Positions 18,935 through 28,158 of a DNA stretch of 64,000 nt are shown piece after piece; positions within the stretch are counted from its first letter, which is position 1, and each line of letters starts with the position of its first letter. The DNA comes from Thiobacillus thioparus DSM 505 (GTDB taxonomy: Bacteria; Pseudomonadota; Gammaproteobacteria; Burkholderiales; Thiobacillaceae): assembly GCF_000373385.1 (NCBI RefSeq), contig NZ_KB891316.1, forward strand, positions 1,037,799 through 1,101,798. The letters run 5' to 3'. The translations under genes were made by a program, and so were the position numbers. The notes beneath the pieces are model-generated. The model saw only the letters and a program-made list of their open reading frames with translations, did no database searches and was not told the origin of the DNA.

Positions 18935-19302
18935 ATGAAGGAAGTTGATTGGCAGGAAACCTTCGGTCACTCGTTACCCTGGCTACTGAGGGTTTCAAGT
19001 TTTGTGCTTTGGCGAACGGAGGAGTTGCTGTCGCAATCCTTGCCTACTTAGGAAATATCGCGGGAAAAGGTGCCCCTGTTCCTGATATGCGTTGCGCAAT
19101 GGGGTCTTTCTTGTTTGGGTTGTTTTGCTGCGGATGCGCGATGCTGTTTGCGTATTTAACCCAATTGAAGCGATTGAATTCCTTGGCAGACGGCAACGAA
19201 ACGCGAGGAGACTGGCGATTAGCTGGCTCCATTATTTTCACCTTTCTAAGCCTACTGTTCTTCGGTGTTGGCTCGTTGGTTGCTGTCATAACATTTAGGT
19301 AA
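18935..19302 (+). CDS. Small two- or three-helix membrane protein, possibly frameshifted near its start
   Basis: The clear coding part starts at a TTG at 18949 and gives 117 residues with three hydrophobic stretches (VAVAILAYLGNIAG, SFLFGLFCCGCAMLFAYL, SIIFTFLSLLFFGVGSLVAVI). A better start, ATG at 18935, opens MKEVDWQET in another frame. Adding one base near 18961 would join it to RSLVTLATEGFKF in the main frame. Either the real start is the TTG, or a 1-base deletion has broken the gene. I do not recognise a function. Its base composition is AT-richer than the flanking core genes, which suggests transfer. Confidence 0.5.
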
Positions 19303-19382
19303 AGGCACTAAAGGGGTCGACCCTATCCACCGAGCCGGGCCCCTGAATTTCCATTGATGTGAAGAATTGTCGCGTGCTGGCC

Positions 19383-19838
19383 CTAAGCCTTGGCGGGATA
19401 GGCTTCCTTGGCGTGCCGCGCCGCTGCGAGTTCCACTGGATCGTAGGCCTTGCCGGACCACAGCATCTCGTAGGCGATTTCTTCGTTGCCGTTTTCGCAT
19501 AGTTCGAGCGCTCGCCGGAACAGGGGCTGGAAGGTCTCCGACTTGTGCGAGCGCTCGTGGAGTTCGAAGGTCGTCCAGAACGTCACGATCAGCGCTTCGC
19601 GGCCTTTCATGGGGCTTTCGACCGCCTGTCCGATGGTCGAGCCTTCATTCGACACCTGCCCGGAATTCAGCGCAACGAAGCCGCCGACGAAGCCCGTGTC
19701 GGAATGATAGGTCTTGACGTTTTCGCAGAGGAAGGCCACGCGCTCCTGCAGGTCCTCGACGCTGTATTCGGGTTTGAGCACGACGCGGTTCACGGTCACA
19801 ATGCCGTCGGGGGGGAAGTTCGCGATCAAGCCATTCAT
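19383..19838 (-). CDS. Uncharacterised soluble protein
   Basis: A 151-residue protein starting at the ATG at 19838 behind an AGGAG site; a longer in-frame start is possible but lacks a ribosome site. It has alternating strands and helices, with IVTVNRVVLKP near the start, ALIVTFWTTFELHERSHKS in the middle and RRALELCENGNEEIAYEMLW near the end. The strand-helix pattern with the HERSHKS stretch resembles dimeric alpha/beta-barrel (antibiotic-monooxygenase-like) proteins, but this is a weak resemblance. It stands alone with no operon partner. Confidence 0.6.
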   Translation of the reverse strand: MNGLIANFPPDGIVTVNRVVLKPEYSVEDLQERVAFLCENVKTYHSDTGFVGGFVALNSGQVSNEGSTIGQAVESPMKGREALIVTFWTTFELHERSHKSETFQPLFRRALELCENGNEEIAYEMLWSGKAYDPVELAAARHAKEAYPAKA

Positions 19839-20396
19839 TTTCTGCTCCTGTGATGATTGAAAAACATGCCGGATGAGTGCGGCCACAGGATATGAAGCGA
19901 AGAAGTATTTATCAAACGATATTTATTGGCGTTTACTATCGCATTAATCGATATATTGAGGCCAAGCCAGCCGTTCGGGGAATCGTTATCGCTCGATAAA
20001 TCCGCCCATACTGACCGGCTCACCCTTGCCCGATGCCGATCGGCCATTCAAAACCGCCACTCCGCCTGCGTGCCTCGGCGATGGGCGACAGGGCGGACCA
20101 GGGTTTCTGGCTGGCCTTGCCTGCCTTCATCTGATGAACATCACTAAAGGGGCTAGGGCCGATTAATGTTCCTGGCCAAGCTTCTTTCCGGCCCCGCTCT
20201 CCGCGCATGGTCCGAAGTCCGCACGAGGCTGGCCTACCCATGTGGAGATCAACGGATTGCGCGTGCCGGATGTCACACCTCCGCGGGCAGGTTCATGAGG
20301 GCCTTGTCACGAAGCCACCAGATACTGCCGCTTCGCCGGTCGATACCGCGACGGGCGAGCGCGGCACAGTCGATTCCGGGGGCCGAGGCCGATGGT
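19839..20396. other. Gene-poor stretch
   Basis: I find no supported gene, RNA or mobile element in these 558 bases. Short open frames on both strands have no ribosome site and no recognisable family. Confidence 0.5.
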
Positions 20397-21353
20397 CTAC
20401 AGGGATTTCTTTTTGCTCGCGATGGGCGCCGCACGCCAGGCGACATAGATACCGACGAGGACCGCGCTCATGCCGACGATCTGGATAGGAGTCAGCGATT
20501 CGTCGAGGAACAGCCACGCGAACACCGCGGCGGCGACCGGCGCGGTGAGTAGCGCGACCGAAGAAAAACTTGTGGGCAGGTGGGCCAGCCCCCATACGAT
20601 CAAGCCCTGGCCAAGACCCTGAGAGATGACGCCGAGCGCGATCATCAGCCCCCAGCCACGCGGCGTCTCGGGGATCAATGAGTTGCCGCTGGCCAGTGTG
20701 ACCAGCACCAGTATCGGCGCTGCAATCAGGCAGGTCCACAGGTTGATTTCGGCACTCGAGAGCCGTCCCCGCAACCGGCTCGCACCGAGAATATAACCGG
20801 CGTAGAGAATACCCGCGAACACACCCAGGCCATCGCCAATCAGGTGCTCGGTACCGATATCGAGGCTTTGCCAGGCCACCAGCACCCCGCCGACAAGGGC
20901 AATCGTCACGCCAAACCCGAAATGTCGGGTGACACGGGTGCCGAATAGCAGCCAGCTGCCGACGACGACATAAATGGGTTGTGCGTTGACAAACAGCATC
21001 GAGTTGGCCGCCGCCGTACGCTCGATAGAGGCGTGCAACGACACTAGATCAATGGCGAACAGCAAGCCGCAGAGCAACAGCAGCGGAACGTGTTTCGCGG
21101 ACGGCGGATGTACCGCGGTCTTAGGCCTCGACAACCAGAACCAGAACGCGAATATCGGCAGCGCCCAGATCATCCGGTGGGCTGCCGATGCGACCGAAGT
21201 CAGCTCGCTCAGCCGAACGAAGACCGGATTGGTTGCCACCGCCACGGCGCCCAGCACGACGGCTAGCGGTGCGAATCTAGTAAGGTCTATGTGAGCGCTC
21301 CCCAACCGGGTAAAACAAGCCATCATCAGGCCTGCGCGTTTCGAGTGAAACAT
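20397..21353 (-). CDS. EamA/DMT-family drug-metabolite exporter
   Basis: A 318-residue protein with ten hydrophobic segments in two five-helix EamA repeats, the usual layout of the family. The second repeat begins near AEINLWTCLIAAPILVLVTL and ends with the typical AWLFLDESLTPIQIVGMSAVLVGIY. The extreme C-terminus is basic (SKKKSL). Family members export amino acids, metabolites or drugs across the inner membrane; the substrate is not predictable. The start at 21353 may be a few codons too early, since two further Met codons lie before the first helix. Confidence 0.88.
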   Translation of the reverse strand: MFHSKRAGLMMACFTRLGSAHIDLTRFAPLAVVLGAVAVATNPVFVRLSELTSVASAAHRMIWALPIFAFWFWLSRPKTAVHPPSAKHVPLLLLCGLLFAIDLVSLHASIERTAAANSMLFVNAQPIYVVVGSWLLFGTRVTRHFGFGVTIALVGGVLVAWQSLDIGTEHLIGDGLGVFAGILYAGYILGASRLRGRLSSAEINLWTCLIAAPILVLVTLASGNSLIPETPRGWGLMIALGVISQGLGQGLIVWGLAHLPTSFSSVALLTAPVAAAVFAWLFLDESLTPIQIVGMSAVLVGIYVAWRAAPIASKKKSL

Positions 21354-21569
21354 ATTACATGAGGAATAATGGCGACAGCGTAAGCGGCCGCGGTGTCGGC
21401 ATTCTTAGCCAACGTCGCGGCGGGTACGGCAGTGCGTGCCATCGCCAAACAACACAAACACGGGTTCTTCAGGTCTTGCCTTGTGCCTCCTATTAATAAT
21501 TGGGGACAGACCACGGTTTTCTACACGTAAACTGAGTAGCCCATTGCCGCTCATTCCCCATCCACATAA

Positions 21570-22982
21570 ATGAACCCTTCCACGGTCAAAACCTACCTGC
21601 CCTGGGTCGTGGCCGTGGCGCTGTTCATGGAGCAGCTGGACACCACCATCGTCAACACGGCGGTGCCGGCGATGGCGCTGAGTCTGCAGGTGACGCCGCT
21701 GAGCCTGAAGGCGGTGGTGGCGAGCTACATCCTGAGTCTGGCGGTGTGCATCCCGGTAAGCGGCTGGATGGCGGACCGCTACGGCACGCGACGCGTGTTC
21801 AGCATTGCGATCAGCCTCTTTACCTTCTCCTCGATCCTGTGCGGCCTGGCGCTGAACGCACCGATGCTGGTCGCGGCGCGCATTCTGCAAGGCGTGGGCG
21901 CGGCGATGATGATGCCGGTGGGCCGGCTGACGATCATCCATACGTTCCCCAAATCGGAACTGCTGAGGGCGATGAATTTCGTCATCATCCCGGCGCTGAT
22001 CGGCCCGCTGCTCGGACCCACGGTCGGCGGCCTGATCGTGCACTGGGTCTCCTGGCGCTACATCTTCTTCGTCAACGTGCCGATGGGTTTGCTGGCGCTG
22101 TGGCTGGCGCATCGCCACATGCCGGATTATCGCGGCGACGCGGCGCGCCCGCTGGATGTCGTCGGGCTGGTCCTGTTCGGCAGCGCAACGGCGCTCTTGT
22201 CCTGGCTGCTGGAAATCTTCGGCGAGCACCGGATCGACGCCACCTCGGCGGCCGTGTTGCTGCTGCTCTGCATGAGCCTGCTGGCCGCGTATTTCTGGCA
22301 TGCCCGCGAGACGCCTTACCCGCTGTTGCGCATGACACTGTTCCGGGTGCGCACGTTTCGCATCTCGGTGGTCGGCGGTTTCGTCACGCGTCTGGGGGTA
22401 GGCGGGATGCCGTTTCTGCTGCCGCTGCTCTACCAGCTCGGCCTGGGCCTGCCGGCGTGGCAGTCGGGCCTGCTGATGATGCCGGCCGCGGCGGCGGCCA
22501 TGGGCATGAAAATCATTGCCCCGCGAGTGCTGGCGCGCTTCGGCTATCAGCGCGTGCTGACGGTGAATACGGTGATGATCGGAGTCGTCATCAGCCTGTT
22601 CTCGCTGGTGAACCCGACCACGCCGATCGCGTTGATCGTGCTGCTGGGCCTGTCCATGGGCTTCTTCAATTCGCTGCAATTCACCAGCATGAATTCGATG
22701 GCCTACGCCGATATCGATCCACCTGATTCGAGCATGGCCAGCACGATCGCGAGTTCGCTGCAGCAGATGTCGATGAGCTTCGGGCTGGCGTGGGGTTCGC
22801 TGATCGCCGGCTGGTATCTGGGCGACCTGCCGCAGACCGATCGCATGGCGGTGACGACCGCGCTGCACCATGCCTTTTTGACGCTGGCCGGCCTGACGAT
22901 CCTCTCGTCGCTGTCGTTCTGGTCGCTCCGCCCCGGGGATGGCGAAAGCGTCAGCCGGGGATCGGTGCGCGTGGTGGAATGA
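21570..22982 (+). CDS. MFS multidrug exporter, DHA2 (EmrB/QacA) type
   Basis: A 470-residue major-facilitator protein with about 14 membrane segments. Motif D1-like FMEQLDTTIVNTAVPAM in the first helix, motif A GWMADRYGTRRVF between helices 2 and 3, and motif C GPLLGPTVGGLIV in helix 5 are all visible. These mark proton-coupled drug antiporters of the 14-helix group. There is no adjacent EmrA-like membrane-fusion gene or regulator, so it may act alone at the inner membrane. It is probably its own transcription unit. Confidence 0.92.
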   Translation: MNPSTVKTYLPWVVAVALFMEQLDTTIVNTAVPAMALSLQVTPLSLKAVVASYILSLAVCIPVSGWMADRYGTRRVFSIAISLFTFSSILCGLALNAPMLVAARILQGVGAAMMMPVGRLTIIHTFPKSELLRAMNFVIIPALIGPLLGPTVGGLIVHWVSWRYIFFVNVPMGLLALWLAHRHMPDYRGDAARPLDVVGLVLFGSATALLSWLLEIFGEHRIDATSAAVLLLLCMSLLAAYFWHARETPYPLLRMTLFRVRTFRISVVGGFVTRLGVGGMPFLLPLLYQLGLGLPAWQSGLLMMPAAAAAMGMKIIAPRVLARFGYQRVLTVNTVMIGVVISLFSLVNPTTPIALIVLLGLSMGFFNSLQFTSMNSMAYADIDPPDSSMASTIASSLQQMSMSFGLAWGSLIAGWYLGDLPQTDRMAVTTALHHAFLTLAGLTILSSLSFWSLRPGDGESVSRGSVRVVE

Positions 22983-23024
22983 GCGCCGTTAACGAACGGG
23001 GCGCCTGCGCGATCCGCCGCCCGT

Positions 23025-23804
23025 CTATCGCTCCACTTCCTGCGCGCTGATCATGTTCTGGTAGAGCAGCGCCGAGATGACCAGCGTGTCCTGGCTGTCC
23101 ACATTCTCGAACGACAGCCCGTGCAGGAGGGTGGGTTTTTCATCCACCGTGGGCCGCGACGCATTCACCGAACGAATCGTGCAGTCCAATACGAGCACAT
23201 GCTCGGCATCGCCGATCTTGACGCGGAATTTGAGTGTGAGCGGGCTGCCCACGTCGCCCATCTTTTCGCTGGCGGCAATCAATGCGCCGCCGAGGCTGAT
23301 GTCGCGCGCAACACAGGCATGGCCCCGTCCCCCTTCGGCGGTGGCGTGACAGATGATATTGATCCGCCCGCGCGAACTGCCGCGCACGACCAGTCCGCGC
23401 ACTTCCTTGGGATAGGCGAGATGGATGTGCGGGTAGGGCGTATTGGTGACACGCTTGGCCATCGAGGTAAAGGCGTAGGCCGTTTTCCCGCTGAACAGAC
23501 GCACGACGAAATCCTGTCCTTCACGCACCAGCATCAGGCTGCCATTGATGATGGGCGTGGTCACGATGACGCTCTGGCCTTCCAGGTAGCCGATCAGGGT
23601 GACGAAGCAGCGGGACGGTTCGACATCGGACTGGAATTGCAGCTGTATCGTATCGCCGATGCCCAGCTTGATCTGGTCCAGCGACAGCACCCCGGATTCG
23701 CGCTGGGCCGGGGCCGGCTCACCTTTGCCGGCTTTGGCGGAGGGATCCTCGGGGTCGCCGGATGCCCGCTTGTCTGGGGCGGTTGGTTTGTGCTGTTCTG
23801 ACAT
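23025..23804 (-). CDS. PilZ-domain cyclic di-GMP receptor (YcgR-like)
   Basis: A 259-residue protein with a low-complexity, charged N-terminal tail (about 1-40), a YcgR-N-like domain (about 45-140, with GDTIQLQFQ and GSLMLVREGQDFVVR) and a PilZ domain. In the PilZ part, RGSSRGRINI and ARDISLGGALI match the RxxxR and D/NxSxxG signatures that bind cyclic di-GMP. YcgR proteins brake flagella or control surface traits. No flagellar gene is adjacent. I took the ATG at 23804; upstream in-frame codons are not family-like. Confidence 0.87.
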   Translation of the reverse strand: MSEQHKPTAPDKRASGDPEDPSAKAGKGEPAPAQRESGVLSLDQIKLGIGDTIQLQFQSDVEPSRCFVTLIGYLEGQSVIVTTPIINGSLMLVREGQDFVVRLFSGKTAYAFTSMAKRVTNTPYPHIHLAYPKEVRGLVVRGSSRGRINIICHATAEGGRGHACVARDISLGGALIAASEKMGDVGSPLTLKFRVKIGDAEHVLVLDCTIRSVNASRPTVDEKPTLLHGLSFENVDSQDTLVISALLYQNMISAQEVER

Positions 23805-24040
23805 GGCGCGTCCACGTGAAAATTTTCTCGATACGGCATGATGGCACGTCAAATTTGCCAGAGCCCGTCGCGCGGCCAGGCAATGCCCGCATCGGATCCC
23901 GGGCAGGTGCAATTCGACGTTTCGCCGTGATGCCTCCTGGTCATCATAACGATGCCGGCCATCGGCGATTCCTCTCCCTTTGCCGCGCCGGCCTTCCAAG
24001 TAAACCATACTCATCGTGTATCGTTCACATGCGGCATGCC

Positions 24041-24066
24041 AGCCTGTCGTCATATGACGACAGGCT
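24041..24066. repeat. Perfect 26-bp palindrome
   Basis: AGCCTGTCGTCAT joined directly to its reverse complement ATGACGACAGGCT, with no spacer. It could be a dimer-binding operator or, if transcribed, a long hairpin followed by CAATCCGTTC and later T-rich sequence. Confidence 0.75.
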
Positions 24067-24123
24067 CAATCCGTTCTATCCTTTTGTTTTGTAGGAATAT
24101 TCCAATAATAGCCCTGTTTCGAT

Positions 24124-24149
24124 GTCGCCGTCAGGCGACGTTTTGGCCT
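24124..24149 (+). terminator. Terminator-like hairpin upstream of the bactofilin gene
   Basis: GTCGCC-GTCA-GGCGAC is a 6-bp stem followed by GTTTTGGCCTGTTTTT. It resembles a weak intrinsic terminator in the rightward direction, though no rightward gene precedes it. Confidence 0.4.
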
Positions 24150-24315
24150 GTTTTTCCCCTTGGCCGAGTCTCTTAAATCGCTTACACGACTGTTTATCAA
24201 CGGGTTTTCTATGCTGGCCCATTTGTTGCTTTTCCACCCGTGCGTCCAGTTCCGGCCGCAACCACACCAGAGCGTTTCACCCAGATTCACCCAGATACAG
24301 AGAGAGACCCTACCC

Positions 24316-24927
24316 ATGCTCAAATCCTTTATGCAACCCGGCACTGCCAGCAATTCACGAACTGATTCAACCCGGACGGGCCATTCGGGATATCCGAGCA
24401 AACCGGCCGAAGCCGCCAAGCCTGCCGAGCCCGCCAAAGTGGAAGCGGCCCCGGAAGTCATCCCGTCCACGCGTAACGAAGAGGGCAGCAAACTCATCGT
24501 CGGGCCGAACATCAAGCTGAAGGGCGCCGAGATCACCGATTGCGAAATCCTGGTGGTGGAAGGCCGCGTGGAAGCCTCGATGAACAGCCGCGATATCCGC
24601 ATCGCCGAAGGCGGCGTGTTTTCCGGCAAGGCCGAGATCGACGTGGCGGAAGTGTATGGCACCTTCGAGGGCGAGTTGACAGCCCGCAAACGGCTGGTGG
24701 TCTATGCTACCGGCCGGGTCAACGGCACGATCCGCTACGGCGCCTTGATGGTCGAAGAAGGCGGCGTCATCACCGGCAACATGGCAATGCACGCGTCCGG
24801 CCCCAGTCTGGCCAAGCTGCCGGACGCGGCGCCGACCCCGGTGTCCGAAGCGGTTCAGGAGAAGGCGGCAGAACTCGAAGAGATCCGTTCCGCATCCACG
24901 TTCAGCCGCAACCAGCGACGCAGCTGA
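24316..24927 (+). CDS. Bactofilin (polymer-forming cytoskeletal protein)
   Basis: A 203-residue protein with a disordered Ala/Pro/Lys N-terminal tail (about 1-60), a bactofilin core of short right-handed beta-helix turns (about 62-160) and a charged C-terminal tail. The core shows the repeating pattern KLIVGPNIKLKG, ILVVEGRVEAS, IRIAEGGVFSG and GVITGNM. Bactofilins polymerise without nucleotide at the membrane and help set cell shape or polar structures. The ATG at 24316 gives the most likely start. A strong hairpin follows the stop. Confidence 0.9.
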   Translation: MLKSFMQPGTASNSRTDSTRTGHSGYPSKPAEAAKPAEPAKVEAAPEVIPSTRNEEGSKLIVGPNIKLKGAEITDCEILVVEGRVEASMNSRDIRIAEGGVFSGKAEIDVAEVYGTFEGELTARKRLVVYATGRVNGTIRYGALMVEEGGVITGNMAMHASGPSLAKLPDAAPTPVSEAVQEKAAELEEIRSASTFSRNQRRS

Positions 24928-24935
24928 CGGCCTTG

Positions 24936-24971
24936 AGGCAGGGCTGTCTGCGATCTGCGACAGCCCTGCCT
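24936..24971 (+). terminator. Hairpin terminator after the bactofilin gene
   Basis: AGGCAGGGCTGTC pairs perfectly with GACAGCCCTGCCT (13-bp stem, 10-base loop) nine bases after the bactofilin stop. The T run is poor, so it may also be a 3'-end stabiliser. Confidence 0.6.
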
Positions 24972-25282
24972 GCATCTTCAGGGACGCTCGACGCCCCGCC
25001 CCATCCTTGCCCCACATCGGCTATCAGGCCTGCTCAACCGGTGCGGAAAACGAACGGCCGGACTGAACTCGGACCGGTCGGATTGCTCCAACACCCGGCA
25101 GCCTGCTCACGTCATGCAGGTTCGATGCGCTGGGGCAGCCCCATGTAAACAGGGCTTCACGAAAACTTCATTTTCCCCGGGCGCCCATCCATGCGAACGT
25201 TCCTGCGGGCTGGCTTGTCAAGAAATCGGCGCGGCCTCCCGGCCGCGTTTTTGCCGCTTTGTCTGCCGTCATCGGGTTCCGT
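24972..25282. other. Intergenic stretch with no recognised feature
   Basis: About 310 bases of normal-GC sequence between the bactofilin terminator and the ion-channel gene. I see no gene, repeat or clear promoter. Confidence 0.4.
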
Positions 25283-25726
25283 ATGTTCATCGTTGCTCTC
25301 GCTTGCATCCTGCTTCTTGCTTCGACCACCGTCACCCACTACGAGGCGCTCAGCAGCCTCAACACGCGGCTGGTGTCGCTCGCCATTCCCAACCGCAGCA
25401 AGCTGCTGGTCGTCATCTCGACGGCCTTCATGGCCCATGCGCTGGAAATGACGCTCTACGGTCTGACCCTCTATTTCCTGACGAAATATTTTGGAGTAGG
25501 CGCCCTCAGCGGGCCGTCTGGCCATTCACTGGCAAGCTGTCTTTATTTCTCTGCGGAAACCTATACCTCGCTCGGCTTTGGCGATCTCACGCCCGTCGGT
25601 CAGATCCGGATGATTGCCGGGGTGGAAGCGCTGAACGGCCTGCTCCTGATCGGCTGGTCGGCGTCGTACACCTACATTGCCATGGAGCGTTTCTGGAACC
25701 TGGACGCGGCACGGCGCCACCAGTAA
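25283..25726 (+). CDS. Small two-helix potassium channel-like protein
   Basis: A 147-residue membrane protein. A first hydrophobic stretch (IVALACILLLASTTV) precedes the pore unit: helix LLVVISTAFMAHALEMTLYGLTLYF (shown in part), pore helix SLASCLYFSAETY, selectivity filter TSLGFGD and inner helix AGVEALNGLLLIGWSASY. The TxxGFGD filter matches bacterial K+ channels of the Ion_trans_2 type. There is no RCK or cyclic-nucleotide regulatory domain. The ATG at 25283 is chosen; a TTG 24 bases upstream is an alternative. Confidence 0.82.
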   Translation: MFIVALACILLLASTTVTHYEALSSLNTRLVSLAIPNRSKLLVVISTAFMAHALEMTLYGLTLYFLTKYFGVGALSGPSGHSLASCLYFSAETYTSLGFGDLTPVGQIRMIAGVEALNGLLLIGWSASYTYIAMERFWNLDAARRHQ

Positions 25727-25806
25727 GTGCGCACGAGGCCGGCCTTGGCTGACGACGCGTCTGCGCCGGCAAGAAACGCGGGCCAGCCTCACCATTGCCC
25801 TCCGTG

Positions 25807-26985
25807 TCAGCTGTTCGATGCCGCCAGTGCGTCCGCCTGATCCACACGCTCCCAGCTGAAATCCGGCTCGGCCCGCCCGAAGTGGCCGTAGGCTGCGGTC
25901 TTCCGATAGATCGGGCGACGCAGGTCGAGACTCTCGATGATGCCGCGCGGGGTGAGTCTGAAGGTGCGGCGCACCATGACTTCGAGGGTGTCGTCCGCCA
26001 CGGTGCCGGTGCCGTAGGTTTCGACCAGCAGCGAGACCGGCTCGGCGACGCCGATGGCATAGGCCAGCTGCACCAGACAGCGCTTGGCGTAGCCCGCCGC
26101 GACCAGATTCTTGGCGATGTAGCGCGCCATGTAGGCGGCCGAGCGGTCGACCTTGGTCGGGTCCTTGCCTGAAAACGCGCCGCCGCCGTGCGGGCAGGAG
26201 CCGCCGTACGTGTCGACAATGATCTTGCGGCCAGTAAGGCCAGTGTCGCCGTTGGGGCCGCCGATTTCGAACGGGCCGGCGGGGTTGACCCATAGTCTGA
26301 AGGTCGGGGTGCGCAGCGCCCGCGGCACCAGTGGGTCGACGATTTCGCGCGCGACTTCCTGGGCGACCCAGGCGGGGTCGAGGCCGCGGGCGATCTGGGT
26401 GGAAATGATCACGGTTTCGACGCCGACCATTTTATGGCCTTCGTAGGCGACGGTGACCTGGCTTTTGGCATCGGGGCGCAGCCAGGGCAAGGCGCCGGAC
26501 TTGCGCAGCTCGGCCTGCCGTTGCATCAGGCGGTGCGCCAGCCAGAGGGGATAGGGCATCAGGTCGGGGGTTTCGTCGCATGCGTAGCCGAACATCAGGC
26601 CCTGGTCGCCGGCGCCGATGTCTCCGCCCGCGAGGGTGATGCCTTTGTGAATCTGGATCGACTGGTGGTTGAAGCGCACCTGCACTTCGCAGGTGTCGGG
26701 GTCGATGCCGGTTTCGGCATCGCGATAGCCGATGTCGCGCAGCACCTGGCGGGCAATCGCCTCGGCGCGGTCGCGCACCTCGTCGAAGAGTTCCTTGCGG
26801 ACGGTTTTGAACTCGCCGGTAATCACCACCAAGTTGTCGGCCACGAGGGTTTCGCAGGCGACCTTGGCCTCGGGCTCTTCAGCCAGAAAGGCATCGAGGA
26901 TGGCATCGGAAATCTGGTCGGCGATCTTGTCCGGGTGTCCTTCGGACACGGACTCGGAGGTAAACAGATGACGGCGCGTATTCAT
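25807..26985 (-). CDS. metK: S-adenosylmethionine synthetase MetK
   Basis: A 392-residue enzyme, full length, that makes SAM from methionine and ATP. Signatures GHPDK (ATP binding), GAGDQG (methionine loop region) and [16 protein letters not shown] (phosphate-binding) are intact. The gene is 27 bases downstream of a methyltransferase gene and is probably read with it and with the SDR gene upstream. No SAM or SAH riboswitch is visible in the short gap. Confidence 0.97.
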   Translation of the reverse strand: MNTRRHLFTSESVSEGHPDKIADQISDAILDAFLAEEPEAKVACETLVADNLVVITGEFKTVRKELFDEVRDRAEAIARQVLRDIGYRDAETGIDPDTCEVQVRFNHQSIQIHKGITLAGGDIGAGDQGLMFGYACDETPDLMPYPLWLAHRLMQRQAELRKSGALPWLRPDAKSQVTVAYEGHKMVGVETVIISTQIARGLDPAWVAQEVAREIVDPLVPRALRTPTFRLWVNPAGPFEIGGPNGDTGLTGRKIIVDTYGGSCPHGGGAFSGKDPTKVDRSAAYMARYIAKNLVAAGYAKRCLVQLAYAIGVAEPVSLLVETYGTGTVADDTLEVMVRRTFRLTPRGIIESLDLRRPIYRKTAAYGHFGRAEPDFSWERVDQADALAASNS

Positions 26986-27012
26986 GGTGCGTTTCCTGGG
27001 ATGCGTTGAGGT

Positions 27013-28158
27013 TTAAGGGTTGCGTGCCGCGAGGCGCCAGAGCGAGGTGACCTCGGCCGCGCGCGCGGCGTGCAGCGGATCGGTGGCGTCGGCGGCGCGG
27101 GGATGCGTGGGCTTGGTGTCCAGCCGCCCCACTACATTCAGTCCGGCCGCGTCGATTGCGGTGAGCAGCGACTCGCGCGAGCGCAGGCCCAAGTGCTCGG
27201 CCAGATCCGACAGGATCAGCCAGCCTTCGCCGCCCGGCTCCAGATGCGCCGCCAGCCCGTTTAAAAAGCCCAGCAGCATGCGGCTGTCCGGATCGTAGAT
27301 CGCGTGTTCGAGCGGCGAGTTGGCGCGCGCGGGCAGCCAGGGCGGGTTGCAGACGATGAGGGGCGCACGCCCCGGCGGGAACAGATCGGCCTCGACGACA
27401 TCCACCCGTCCCTTCAGCCCAAGCCGGGCGATGTTCTGGCGCGCGCACGCCAGGGCACGCGGGTCCTGGTCGGTGGCGACGACGTGCTTGACCCCGCGGC
27501 GTGCCAGCAGCGCCGCCAGCACGCCCGTCCCCGTGCCGATGTCGAAGGCGAGCGCCGACGAAGGCAGCGGCGCTTCGGCCACCAGCTTCAGGTATTCGCC
27601 GCGCACCGGCGAAAACACGCCGTAGTGCGGATGGATGCGTTCGCCGAGCGCCGGAACGTCGACGCCTTTCTTGCGCCACTCGTGGGCACCGATCACGCCG
27701 AGCAGCTCGCGCAGCGAGACCACCGACGGCACGTCGCCCGCACCATAGGCTTCGGCGCAAGCTTCCTTCACATTCGGCGCGCGCCGCAGGGGAATGCTGT
27801 AGTCCGCCTCCAGGGGCAGCAACAGCATGCCGAGGGTGCGGGCACGCTGGGACTGGGCCTGGCGATAAAAATTGAAGGCTTCGATCGGCGACGCGGCGGG
27901 CTTGCGTGGCTTGCGGTCGATGCGGCGCGCCATGGCCTGCAGCAACTGGCGCGCGTTCTGGAAGTCGCCGCGCCACAGCAGCGCAGTGCCCTCGCTGGCC
28001 AGGCGATACGCCGCATCCGCCGCGAGGCGGTCGTCCGCAAGCATCACGCGCCTGGGTGGCGGCGATCCGCTTTCCGAGCGCCAGCGGGCGGTCCGGCTCT
28101 CGCCGGCCTCGGTCCAGTTCAGCACGGCAGGAGGTGCGTCAGGCTGAGGTTTCGTCAC
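27013..28158 (-). CDS. SAM-dependent methyltransferase with NPPW motif (PrmB/RlmG-like fold)
   Basis: A 381-residue protein. The N-terminal 200 residues are family-specific, with SPIEAFNFYRQAQ and VSLRELLGVIGAHEWR. The C-terminal half is a class I methyltransferase: motif I AFDIGTGTGVLAALLA, motif II VVATDQDPRAL and NPPW, the catalytic motif of N-methyltransferases acting on glutamine or nucleobase amino groups. The GTG start overlaps the upstream SDR stop by 4 bases. I cannot tell whether it acts on protein or RNA. Confidence 0.8.
   Translation of the reverse strand: MTKPQPDAPPAVLNWTEAGESRTARWRSESGSPPPRRVMLADDRLAADAAYRLASEGTALLWRGDFQNARQLLQAMARRIDRKPRKPAASPIEAFNFYRQAQSQRARTLGMLLLPLEADYSIPLRRAPNVKEACAEAYGAGDVPSVVSLRELLGVIGAHEWRKKGVDVPALGERIHPHYGVFSPVRGEYLKLVAEAPLPSSALAFDIGTGTGVLAALLARRGVKHVVATDQDPRALACARQNIARLGLKGRVDVVEADLFPPGRAPLIVCNPPWLPARANSPLEHAIYDPDSRMLLGFLNGLAAHLEPGGEGWLILSDLAEHLGLRSRESLLTAIDAAGLNVVGRLDTKPTHPRAADATDPLHAARAAEVTSLWRLAARNP

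Larger units (their letters stand above)
23805..24315. other. Long non-coding region between PilZ and bactofilin genes
   Basis: No supported protein gene in 511 bases. It holds a perfect 26-bp palindrome (24041-24066), a small GGAATATTCC palindrome near 24092 and a terminator-like hairpin (24124-24149). The spacing could fit a small RNA or a long 5' leader of the bactofilin gene. Confidence 0.5.

Noticed and set aside
20020..20241. A 73-residue leftward frame in the gene-poor stretch upstream of the EamA exporter's end
   Set aside because: No ribosome site, no domain and no conserved neighbours.
26986..27012. A SAM or SAH riboswitch before metK
   Set aside because: The gap to the upstream gene is only 27 bases, too short for either.
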